From Gemmatimonadota bacterium (GTDB taxonomy: Bacteria; Gemmatimonadota; Gemmatimonadetes; Gemmatimonadales; GWC2-71-9): a stretch of 35,749 bases of DNA. The position numbers and the translations under genes were made by a program. The notes under the pieces were generated by a model. That model did no database searches. It was not told the origin of the DNA and was given only the letters and a program-made list of their open reading frames with translations. Positions within the stretch are counted from its first letter, which is position 1, and each line of letters opens with the position of its first letter. Shown piece after piece: positions 8,125 to 14,802 of the stretch. The DNA lies in the NCBI GenBank assembly GCA_003222195.1, contig QHVB01000034.1:76974-112722 (forward strand). Direction: 5' to 3'.

Positions 8125-8883
8125 CTACGGATAGACGGTCACACGAGCGATGTAATCGACGTGTCGCCCGTCACGCGTCGTGGCTGGTTTGAACAGATAG
8201 CCCATCATCCGTTCCGTGAACTCGCGCCGGTAACCCGAGTCCTTGATGGGCGGAGTCACCTCGACCTTGGTGACTCGACCCTCCGCCGTGACCCAGAAGC
8301 GGACCTCGTGGCGCTTGCCGTGCGCGTCGCGCGGCGCGCCCGGCGGCGGGGAGATCGCCCACAGCGGCGTGGCGGCGAAGATATCACTCGCGGCGCCGCC
8401 CGAGCCAGAGCCGGAATCGGCCCCCACGCCCGGCCCCGTGCCGGTGCCCTTGCCACCGCCTGTCCCCGGACCCTCGCCCGGACCGCCCGCCGTTCCTTCG
8501 CCAGTCCCGATCGCCGTGGGGGGCGCGAGGGCGACAGTCGGCGCGGGAGGCGGCATGTCGAGCTTCACCCGCTCCGTCACCGGCGCGGCAACGGTGGGAA
8601 CCGTGACCGTGGGCGCCGGCGGAATAGCTGCGGCGATTGGTGAGGATGGCGTCGGGAGCGCGAACCAGCTCACGGCCGGCCGGCCACCGCCGCCACCGCC
8701 GCCGCGCGGCCCCCCCCCCGTCCCACTGCCGCCGCCGCCCTCGAACAGCTCCGCGCCGCGCCACAGCACGAGGATGGCGATCGCGAGGTGCGCCGCGAAC
8801 GAAAGCGCCGCGGCCGGCCCCTGGCGCCGCCGCTGCACCGGCAGCGAGTAGGAATCAAACAGCGGCCGAGTGGTATCGGGCAT
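8125..8883 (-). CDS. TonB-family protein with Gly-rich linker
   Basis: This is a 252-residue single-span envelope protein related to TonB/TolA. One N-terminal membrane helix (about residues 26-43, 'ALSFAAHLAIAILVLW') is followed by a very Gly-rich segment, a Pro/Val/Ala-rich stretch, a second Gly-rich segment and a C-terminal TonB-like domain from about residue 185 ('KRHEVRFWVTAEGRVTKVEV...'). TonB proteins span the periplasm and transmit ExbB/ExbD proton-motive energy to outer-membrane transporters. Low-complexity glycine replaces the usual Pro-Lys/Pro-Glu linker. It sits downstream of the ExbB-ExbD-ExbD genes but after a hairpin terminator, so it may have its own promoter. Its C-terminal domain is only loosely similar to the other TonBs here. 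Confidence 0.78.
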   Translation of the reverse strand: MPDTTRPLFDSYSLPVQRRRQGPAAALSFAAHLAIAILVLWRGAELFEGGGGSGTGGGPRGGGGGGGRPAVSWFALPTPSSPIAAAIPPAPTVTVPTVAAPVTERVKLDMPPPAPTVALAPPTAIGTGEGTAGGPGEGPGTGGGKGTGTGPGVGADSGSGSGGAASDIFAATPLWAISPPPGAPRDAHGKRHEVRFWVTAEGRVTKVEVTPPIKDSGYRREFTERMMGYLFKPATTRDGRHVDYIARVTVYP

Positions 8884-8904
8884 TGGACTAATACATACCC
8901 TATA

Positions 8905-8936
8905 ACGAAAACCGGGGCACGGTTTCCGTGCCCCGG
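8905..8936 (-). terminator. Hairpin terminator after the ExbB/ExbD genes
   Basis: A perfect 11-bp inverted repeat (CCGGGGCACGG / CCGTGCCCCGG, 8912-8922 and 8926-8936) has a 3-base loop. Read on the minus strand it is followed by TTTTCG, so it should end transcripts from the ExbD gene before the Gly-rich TonB-like gene. No comparable T-run exists on the plus side. Confidence 0.85.
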
Positions 8937-8959
8937 CGTTCCCGAACGCAGAGGGATCC

Positions 8960-9394
8960 CTAGTGCGCTCCCGGCGCTCCCGCCTCCGCAGGCGTGAACC
9001 CGATCACCTGTACCCCCGCCCCCCGCGCGATGTCCATGGCGCGCACGATGTCGCCGTACTTGCGATTCGGCGCGGACCTGATGAACAGGAGCTTCGCGGG
9101 ACGCTGATCGTACAGCTCGTGGAACTTGGCCTCGAGCTGCTCGAACGGGACCGGCTGCGTATTGACCGCGTACGAGCCGTCGGGCCTGAGCTCCAGCACG
9201 ATCTGATCGCTCTGCTGCTGCTTCTGCTTTGGCTGATTCTTCTGTTCCGGCGGGACCTGCACATCGAAATCCCGGCGCGACAGCGGCAGCGTGATCATGA
9301 AGATGATCAGCAGCACGAGCAACACGTCGATCATCGGCGTGACGTTGATGTCCGAGCTGAGACCGCCGCCCGAGCCGCCTGATCCCATCGCCAT
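8960..9394 (-). CDS. exbD: ExbD/TolR-family biopolymer transport protein (second copy)
   Basis: This is a 144-residue ExbD/TolR protein with one N-terminal membrane helix and a periplasmic domain. The motif 'DINVTPMIDVLLVLLIIFMI' carries the conserved Asp in the helix that takes part in proton flow through the ExbB channel. The periplasmic part ends in the usual 'RKYGDIVRAMDIARGAGV...IGF'. The start is the ATG at 9394, three bases after the stop of the other ExbD, so both are made from one message. The two ExbDs differ in linker composition (this one is Gln/Lys-rich), suggesting a heterodimer or separate TonB partners. A hairpin terminator follows. Confidence 0.93.
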   Translation of the reverse strand: MAMGSGGSGGGLSSDINVTPMIDVLLVLLIIFMITLPLSRRDFDVQVPPEQKNQPKQKQQQSDQIVLELRPDGSYAVNTQPVPFEQLEAKFHELYDQRPAKLLFIRSAPNRKYGDIVRAMDIARGAGVQVIGFTPAEAGAPGAH

Positions 9395-9397
9395 CGG

Positions 9398-9871
9398 TCA
9401 GTGCCTTTCTGGTCGCGCCGCGCGTTCTTGCTCGGCGATCGCGCCCACCACGCGCACACCCGCTTTACGCGCAATTTCGAGCGCCGCCTGGATCCGCCCG
9501 TACTCGATGCTCTCGTCCGCCTTGAGATACAGGATCTTGTCGACCGTGCGATTGGCGTAGAGCGTCGTGAGCTGCCCCGGCAAATCGGCATCGCTGATGT
9601 AGCGCGGGCCGGTGTACTTCCCGCTGCGCGGGTCGGTGAGGTCGAGGTAGAACTTCCCGTCGCGATCGATCCCCAACCGGATCTCGCCTTGCTGCTCTTC
9701 GCGCGCGTCGGGATTCTTGGCGCGCGGAATCGTCGCCTGGAACCCGGCGGTGATCGCGGGCGTCACGATCATGAAGATGATCAACAGCACCAACATCACG
9801 TCGATCATCGGGGTGACGTTGATGTTCGCCGCGACCACACCTTCCGTTTTCTTCCCGCCGCCTATCGCCAT
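9398..9871 (-). CDS. exbD: ExbD/TolR-family biopolymer transport protein (first copy)
   Basis: This is a 157-residue ExbD/TolR protein with the same layout as its neighbour: a short cytoplasmic Gly/Lys-rich N-terminus, one membrane helix in 'NINVTPMIDVMLVLLIIFMI' with the conserved Asp, and a periplasmic domain ending 'YGRIQAALEIARKAGVRVVG'. A segment with charged and aromatic residues ('DLTDPRSGKYTGPRYISD') makes it longer than the second copy. The start ATG at 9871 lies six bases after the ExbB stop. ExbD partners the ExbB pentamer in the inner membrane and energises TonB. Confidence 0.93.
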   Translation of the reverse strand: MAIGGGKKTEGVVAANINVTPMIDVMLVLLIIFMIVTPAITAGFQATIPRAKNPDAREEQQGEIRLGIDRDGKFYLDLTDPRSGKYTGPRYISDADLPGQLTTLYANRTVDKILYLKADESIEYGRIQAALEIARKAGVRVVGAIAEQERAARPERH

Positions 9872-9877
9872 GGCGCG

Positions 9878-10621
9878 TTATCCCTTGATCGGACCACTGG
9901 TCTGCGACGTCTTCTGCGTCTGGAATTCCTTGGTGAAGATCGACCGGCCGAACTCGCTGCCGACGCTCTTGATGAGGTAGTCGATCAGCTCCTTCGACGT
10001 GTACGTCATCTCCACCGTGAGGAAGTCGATCTTGGTCGCGAAATAGTTGTACAGCCACACCGCCGGAATCGCGACGAGCAAGCCGAACGCGGTCGTGATG
10101 AGCGCCTCGGCGACGCCGCCCGTGATGGCCGCGAGGGATCCCGAGCCGCCGGAGGCGGACATGCCCTGGAACGCCGTCACGATACCCATCGTCGTGCCGA
10201 GCAGTCCGACGAACGGAGCCGTGGCCCCGGTCGTCGCCAGGATGCCCAGGCCGCGCTTCAGCTCGGCGGTGATAATGAGCATCTGCCGCTCGACCGCGCG
10301 CTCCGCCGAGTTGATGTCGGCGGCGGTGATCGTCGCCCGGTCGCGGAGCAGCGGCTTCACCTCGGCGAGGGCTTCGCCCAGCACGCGCGCGACGTGGCTC
10401 TTCTTGTTCTTTTCCGCGAGCGCGATCGCGCCGTCGAGCTGTTCCTCCTGCAGGTAGCGCGAGAATTCAGGCGCGAACTTACGCGTCTCCTTCTGCGATT
10501 TCCTGAGGTAGATCTGCTTCGAGATGCTGACCGCCCACGACCAGGCCGACATGATGAACATGACGACCACGATGCCTTTGGCGAACAACCCCATCGAGGA
10601 CCATAGTTCAGCGTAACTCAT
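9878..10621 (-). CDS. exbB: ExbB/TolQ/MotA-family proton channel protein
   Basis: This is a 247-residue polytopic protein with three membrane spans. It has the TolQ/ExbB signature 'ILATTGATAPFVGLLGTTMG' (start of the second conserved helix) and 'GGVAEALITTAFGLLVAIPA' (third helix). It forms the pentameric inner-membrane channel with ExbD and converts proton flow into TonB movement. The start is the ATG at 10621, preceded by GGGAGA, nine bases after the TonB stop. Gene order TonB-ExbB-ExbD-ExbD is a recognised TonB-system operon. The spacing and common direction support co-transcription with the TonB gene upstream. Confidence 0.94.
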   Translation of the reverse strand: MSYAELWSSMGLFAKGIVVVMFIMSAWSWAVSISKQIYLRKSQKETRKFAPEFSRYLQEEQLDGAIALAEKNKKSHVARVLGEALAEVKPLLRDRATITAADINSAERAVERQMLIITAELKRGLGILATTGATAPFVGLLGTTMGIVTAFQGMSASGGSGSLAAITGGVAEALITTAFGLLVAIPAVWLYNYFATKIDFLTVEMTYTSKELIDYLIKSVGSEFGRSIFTKEFQTQKTSQTSGPIKG

Positions 10622-10630
10622 CGTGTCTCC

Positions 10631-11308
10631 CTATCTCTTGATCTTGAAGTCGATCGGCAGGTTCACCAGCACGCGGACCGCCCGCCCATGGACGCGCGCG
10701 GGCCGGAACAACGCCCGCAGCACGTAGTTCTTGGCCGGTTGGTCGAAGCCTGGGTTCGGACTCTGAATCACCTTCACCGACGGCGGCTCGGCCCGGCCCG
10801 ACGTATCGATAATCGCTTGCACCAGCACCCGACCTTGCACGCCCGCCTGGCGCAGCAGGTCCGGATAATTCAGCGCGGGCCCCGACAGCACCTCGGGCCG
10901 CTCTTCGACGACGGACTCCATGAACACCTGATCGGACGACGGCACGATGCCGGTCCCGATACCGCCTTCGACGCCCGTTCCCGTGTAATCCTTGGGATCG
11001 AAATGCTCTTGCAGATTGATCGGGGGAATGTTCGTCGGGATGTCGGTTGGCGCGACGACGGTCTGGAAGCCTTTCAGTTGCGGCACGTCGACGACGGGCG
11101 GCTGCTCCTCGGGCTTCTTCTGCTCTTCCTGGTTGAGGAAGACCATGGCCGTGTCGATCGTCCCTTCGTCTTTCTTTTGACCGGCAGTCAACGTCGCGAC
11201 GACCGCGGCAAGCACGATGACGCTGTGTCCGACCAGCGACACAACGCCAAGGCCAAACGCGCCCTTCTTGTCGGTCTTACGGTTCGACTCGATCAGGTGA
11301 TTGAACAC
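10631..11308 (-). CDS. tonB: Energy transducer TonB
   Basis: This is a 225-residue TonB. It has a basic cytoplasmic N-terminus, a membrane helix at about residues 18-42 ('FGLGVVSLVGHSVIVLAAVV'), a moderately Pro-rich periplasmic linker with 'EEQKKPEEQPPVVDVPQL', and a C-terminal TonB domain with 'NYPDLLRQAGVQGRVLVQAI' and 'YVLRALFRPARVHGRAVRV'. It would contact the TonB box of outer-membrane receptors. The start is a GTG at 11308 with AAGGAGG at 11315-11321, five bases away. It is the first gene of the TonB-ExbB-ExbD-ExbD unit and the closest relative of the 207-aa TonB-like protein upstream. Confidence 0.9.
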   Translation of the reverse strand: MFNHLIESNRKTDKKGAFGLGVVSLVGHSVIVLAAVVATLTAGQKKDEGTIDTAMVFLNQEEQKKPEEQPPVVDVPQLKGFQTVVAPTDIPTNIPPINLQEHFDPKDYTGTGVEGGIGTGIVPSSDQVFMESVVEERPEVLSGPALNYPDLLRQAGVQGRVLVQAIIDTSGRAEPPSVKVIQSPNPGFDQPAKNYVLRALFRPARVHGRAVRVLVNLPIDFKIKR

Positions 11309-11427
11309 CGCCGCCTCCTTCAGGCTGGTGGACTGGTTGGCTAAGTAATAGTACCCGTTGCATCTGGCCCGCTAGTAGGCGAAAGATTACAAAATGATGA
11401 CAGCCGGATGAGCCTTTGGCCTAGGTC

Positions 11428-12051
11428 TCATCGGGCACGTCCTGTGCCGCTCCGGATCGCGAATTCGTACGGAATTCGCACTCGCGTGCGCACGGCCTGT
11501 CCAGCGACGAACGCGGGACGGAACAACGTGGTGAGCAATGCCTGTCGCGCGACCGCCACGAACTCGGACTGCGTGGCGGATACGACGAGGATGGAGTCAC
11601 GTAAGACCTGCCCCGTTGTGTCGACAATGGCTTCCAAAAGCACGCGTCCTTGAATGCCGGCCTGCCGGAGCAACTCCGGATAACGCGGGAGCGGCCCGGT
11701 CAACACCTGTGGACCGTCCTGACTACCGATCATGACCCAGCCTCCGGCCGGGCCGGACCCCGGCACCGGTGAGGCCGCGGCCGAGAATCCCGGGAATGGC
11801 GCAGGTGCCGGCGCACCAGTTTCGAACCTCACGTCCGGAACGTGGATGGTACCGAGATCAGTGGAGATCGTTGGCGGCCCGCTGGGTACCTGGATGCCCG
11901 ACATTGTGGTCGACACGGGAGTGGGGAAGACAATTGAGATGGGGGGGTGACGCGTCGGAGTCGAGCGTCCAGTCGTCGCGGAACCCAGCAGCACCGCGGC
12001 GCCGATGGCGGCATGGATGGTCAGGGAAGCAACAGAGCTCACGGCGCGCAT
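11428..12051 (-). CDS. TonB-family protein, 207 aa
   Basis: This is a TonB-like protein with a short N-terminal membrane helix ('SVASLTIHAAIGAAVLLG'), a Pro/Ser/Thr-rich region and a C-terminal TonB domain. The motif 'RYPELLRQAGIQGRVLLEAI' matches the main TonB almost residue for residue, so the two are paralogues. The start is the ATG at 12051; GGAGGTGA, at the end of the upstream gene, serves as ribosome binding site. A stretch of 119 non-coding bases separates it from the main TonB operon. It may serve a different set of receptors. No ExbB is specific to it. Confidence 0.85.
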   Translation of the reverse strand: MRAVSSVASLTIHAAIGAAVLLGSATTGRSTPTRHPPISIVFPTPVSTTMSGIQVPSGPPTISTDLGTIHVPDVRFETGAPAPAPFPGFSAAASPVPGSGPAGGWVMIGSQDGPQVLTGPLPRYPELLRQAGIQGRVLLEAIVDTTGQVLRDSILVVSATQSEFVAVARQALLTTLFRPAFVAGQAVRTRVRIPYEFAIRSGTGRAR

Positions 12052-12055
12052 CGCA

Positions 12056-12538
12056 TCACCTCCGGTTCAGGTTGAAGTCGATCGCCAACATGGTCCACGC
12101 GGCGCCCGCTTTCCCCGCAAAACGCGCCGGCCGAAACAGCGCAGCCAGTACCGCTTGGCGCGAGGGTTGAATGAAGTGGGCGTCTGTCGCTTGCAGGACG
12201 AGAATCGACGTTGAATCGACTCGTCCACGCTCGTTCACCAGCATCCTCAAGACCACGCGACCGCCGATGCGCAGTCGCCGCATGATGACGGGGTACGAGG
12301 CTCGAGGCATCGTGATGAGGACGGGAAAGGCGTCTGGTAGGGGGCCGCCAAGCAGACGCTCGCTGATTGGCTCGTCGGGGAGGAAGCACATGCAGGTGCA
12401 AACCGTCGGCGTCGCCCTGGAGATATGCGCGCGGGGCCATTGCAGCACCAGCGTCAGCAGTACGGAAGGGATCAGTGCATGGACAACAAGCCATTCGAGC
12501 GCGCTGGGTTTTTGCGCACGTGCCAGGTCGTCATACAT
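12056..12538 (-). CDS. Short TonB-like protein with Cys-rich motif, 160 aa
   Basis: This protein has an N-terminal hydrophobic helix ('WLVVHALIPSVLLTLVLQW', about residues 16-34), almost no linker, and a TonB C-terminal-like domain: 'SYPVIMRRLRIGGRVVLRML' then 'AVLAALFRPARFAGKAGAAW'. Just after the helix lies 'CTCMCF', three cysteines in five residues, which is unusual for a TonB. The periplasmic linker seems too short to cross the periplasm, so it may act differently from classical TonB, for instance in signalling. It sits four bases upstream of the 207-aa TonB-like gene and is co-transcribed with it. Assignment rests on the C-terminal domain alone. Confidence 0.7.
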   Translation of the reverse strand: MYDDLARAQKPSALEWLVVHALIPSVLLTLVLQWPRAHISRATPTVCTCMCFLPDEPISERLLGGPLPDAFPVLITMPRASYPVIMRRLRIGGRVVLRMLVNERGRVDSTSILVLQATDAHFIQPSRQAVLAALFRPARFAGKAGAAWTMLAIDFNLNRR

Positions 12539-12635
12539 GGTCGGCTCTCACCTGTGTGTCCTTGGTGAGAGTACAGACGACCAATGACCCGAGCCTTGCA
12601 CGTCGATTACGGAATGGTGACAACGAGATGTGGAT

Positions 12636-14093
12636 CTACCCGCGCGGCAACCCCACCGTAAACGTCGTTCCCCTGCCGGGCCGGCTCTGCACCTCGATCG
12701 TGCCGCCGTGGGCTTCCGCGATCCACTTGCAGATCGCGAGACCGAGACCCGTGCCGGCGCGCTCGCTCGTGCGCGTGCGTGCGGAGTCGGCGCGCCAGAA
12801 GCGGTCGAACACATGCGGCAAGTCACCCGGCGCGATCCCAATGCCCGTGTCCGCCACGGTGAAGACGGCACGCCCGTTGCTGTTGCCGAGCTCGACCGAG
12901 ACCTGGCCGCCGCGCGGCGTGTATTTCACGGCGTTCTCGATGAGATTGAGCGCCAGCTGACGCACGCGGCTGCGATCCACCGAGACGACGACCGGCTCCG
13001 ATGGCAAGCGGATGTCGATGCCCACGCCGGCGTGCTCGGCCAGGAGCTCGCCCGTCTCCCCCGCCTCCTCGATGATCTGTCGCAGGTCGACCGGCTCGCG
13101 ATGGAGCTCCGCGCGGCCCTCGTCAGCGCGCGCCAGCGTCAGCAGCGAGTCCAGGAGCTCCGTCATCCGATTCACCTCCTGGAGTGTCTCCTCGAGCGTG
13201 GCGAGCGTCTCCGGCGGCATCTCGGGCCGTGTGATGGCGCGCTCGACGCCCGCGCGGACAACGGTGAGTGGCGTCTTCAGCTCGTGGCTCGCGTCGGCGG
13301 TGAACCGCCGCAGCGCCGCGAAGCTGCGTTCCAGGCGCGCCATCATCTGATTCAGCGTCTCGGCCAATCGGCCCAGCTCGTCGCGCTCCATCGGGAGGGC
13401 GAGCCGCCGATGCAGCGTGCGGCCATCCGTGATCTCGCGGACCTCGGTGATCATCCGATCCACCGGCTCAAGCGCGCGCCCCGCAATCCAGCGGCCGACG
13501 AAGATGGCCGGGACGACGCCGACGACGAACGCAATGAGGATCGTGGTGATGAGCTGCTCGAGCCGCAACTCCGCGGACTGCGTGTTCGCGCCGGCGAAGA
13601 TCGCGCCAAACTGCTCGCCGGCATCCGGCACGGCGCGCACGATGTAATGCAGGGTCGGCCCATTCGGTTCGATCCGAAAACGCCCCGTCAGGTGCGGCAC
13701 CGATCCCGTGGGCGGGGAAGGAGGGGGGCGCGTGATCGCGTTCAACTGCTCGAACTCGGCGAACGTCAGCGCGCGGGCGTCAGGCGACGCAAACAGCAGC
13801 CGCCCGTCGCGGCTCGTGACGAGCAGGAAGTCGGGCACGACCTCGAGCACCGCGGCGACGTCCTGCGTCAGCACCGGCCGGCCCGCGGTGTCCTTCTCCA
13901 CGAGCACGCCGCGCGCACGATAGCTCTCGGCCAGAATGCCGGCCGTCAGGTCCGCTTCTGACTGGATGCGGCGATCGAGATCCTGATAGGTGGCGCTGCG
14001 GCGGGCGAAATAAAGGACAACCGCAAAGACCGCGATACTGAGGATGAGCGCGGTGGCATACCAGACCGTCAACCGACCGCGAATGCTCGCCAC
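12636..14093 (-). CDS. Sensor histidine kinase, two-span with HAMP domain
   Basis: This is a 485-residue membrane histidine kinase. TM1 lies at about residues 8-29, followed by a periplasmic sensor of about 140 residues, TM2 ('TTILIAFVVGVVPAIFVGRW') and HAMP. The HisKA domain has phosphoacceptor His270 in 'ASHELKTPL', and the HATPase domain has 'NLIENAVKYTP', 'ADTGIGIAPGDLPHVFDRFW' and 'GTGLGLAI'. The start is a GTG at 14093, one base after the stop of the response regulator gene, so the two are coupled. It is the natural partner of that OmpR-type regulator. The stimulus is unknown; the architecture resembles CusS/QseC-type kinases. It is the last gene of the kinase-regulator-kinase operon. 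Confidence 0.92.
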   Translation of the reverse strand: MASIRGRLTVWYATALILSIAVFAVVLYFARRSATYQDLDRRIQSEADLTAGILAESYRARGVLVEKDTAGRPVLTQDVAAVLEVVPDFLLVTSRDGRLLFASPDARALTFAEFEQLNAITRPPPSPPTGSVPHLTGRFRIEPNGPTLHYIVRAVPDAGEQFGAIFAGANTQSAELRLEQLITTILIAFVVGVVPAIFVGRWIAGRALEPVDRMITEVREITDGRTLHRRLALPMERDELGRLAETLNQMMARLERSFAALRRFTADASHELKTPLTVVRAGVERAITRPEMPPETLATLEETLQEVNRMTELLDSLLTLARADEGRAELHREPVDLRQIIEEAGETGELLAEHAGVGIDIRLPSEPVVVSVDRSRVRQLALNLIENAVKYTPRGGQVSVELGNSNGRAVFTVADTGIGIAPGDLPHVFDRFWRADSARTRTSERAGTGLGLAICKWIAEAHGGTIEVQSRPGRGTTFTVGLPRG

Positions 14094-14094
14094 G

Positions 14095-14802
14095 TTAGGC
14101 GCGGACCACGTATCCCACGCCGCGCACCGTGTGAATCAGCTTGGGTTCTTTGGCGTGATCGATCTTCTTACGCAGCCGGGTGATGACCACGTCCACGATG
14201 TTCGTGCCGGGATCGAAGTGATAATCCCAGGCGTATTCGGTGATCAGCGTGCGGGACATCACCCGGCTCTGATGGCGCATCAGGTACTCGAGCACGGCGT
14301 ATTCCTTCGGCGTGAGCTCGATGCGCTTACCGTCGCGGGTCACCTCGCGACTGCCCGTGTCCAGCACCAGCCCGTTTACCTTGAGCTTCGGCGGGGCGAT
14401 TGCCTTGGGCCGCCGCCCCAACGCCTCGACGCGCGCCAGCAGCTCCTCGAACGCAAAGGGCTTGGTGACGTAGTCGTCCGCTCCCATGCGCAGCGCCTGG
14501 ACCTTGAAGTCGACGGAGTCCTGCGCGGTCAGTACGAGCACGGGAAGCCCGACGCCGCGATCGCGCAGCGTGCGCAGCACCTCGATGCCGGAGAGCTTGG
14601 GCAGGCGGAGATCGAGGACCATCATGTCGTACCCGGCCCCCGCCCCGCCCGCCCCGCCCCCCCCGCCCCCGCTTTTGCCGCTCGCGCGCCGCAGCCCTTC
14701 ATCGCCGTCGCCGACGAGATCGACATGATAGCCGGCCTCATCCAGCCCACGGCGAACGTACTCACCTACCGTTTTGTCGTCCTCAATGACCAGGATCTTC
14801 AT
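14095..14802 (-). CDS. OmpR/PhoB-family response regulator with Gly-rich insertion in receiver domain
   Basis: This is a 235-residue two-domain regulator: receiver (about 1-135) and C-terminal winged helix of the OmpR type ('ELTPKEYAVLEYLMRHQSRV', 'NIVDVVITRLRKKID', 'HTVRGVGYVVRA'). Acidic pocket Asp8/Asp9, phosphoacceptor Asp64 in 'MVLDLRLP' and the 'TKPF' lysine are all present. Asp64 is about 12-13 residues later than usual because a Gly/Ala insertion (roughly residues 41-57) precedes beta-strand 3. The insertion is encoded by a C-rich run on the plus strand. The start is the ATG at 14802, overlapping the stop of the upstream PAS kinase (ATGA). It probably receives phosphate from the HAMP kinase downstream and perhaps also from the PAS kinase. 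Confidence 0.92.
   Translation of the reverse strand: MKILVIEDDKTVGEYVRRGLDEAGYHVDLVGDGDEGLRRASGKSGGGGGGAGGAGAGYDMMVLDLRLPKLSGIEVLRTLRDRGVGLPVLVLTAQDSVDFKVQALRMGADDYVTKPFAFEELLARVEALGRRPKAIAPPKLKVNGLVLDTGSREVTRDGKRIELTPKEYAVLEYLMRHQSRVMSRTLITEYAWDYHFDPGTNIVDVVITRLRKKIDHAKEPKLIHTVRGVGYVVRA
14632..14671 (-). repeat. G-rich low-complexity tract inside the response regulator gene
   Basis: On the coding (minus) strand this tract is almost pure G interrupted by single C, with at least five runs of four or more G. It encodes the Gly/Ala insertion of the receiver domain. The run pattern fits a G-quadruplex-forming sequence in DNA or mRNA and is a likely slippage site. Confidence 0.8.

Noticed and set aside
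8690-8745. GC-triplet run resembling a microsatellite or CRISPR-like repeat
   Set aside because: It encodes the Gly-rich linker of the TonB-like protein; units are irregular and there are no spacers.
11460-11480. Inverted repeat GCGAATTC / GAATTCGC
   Set aside because: It lies within the C-terminal coding part of the 207-aa TonB-like gene and encodes conserved-looking residues; probably chance.
12630-13961. 443-aa open frame on the plus strand
   Set aside because: Antisense to the HAMP histidine kinase, which has all motifs in order; composition is that of a shadow.
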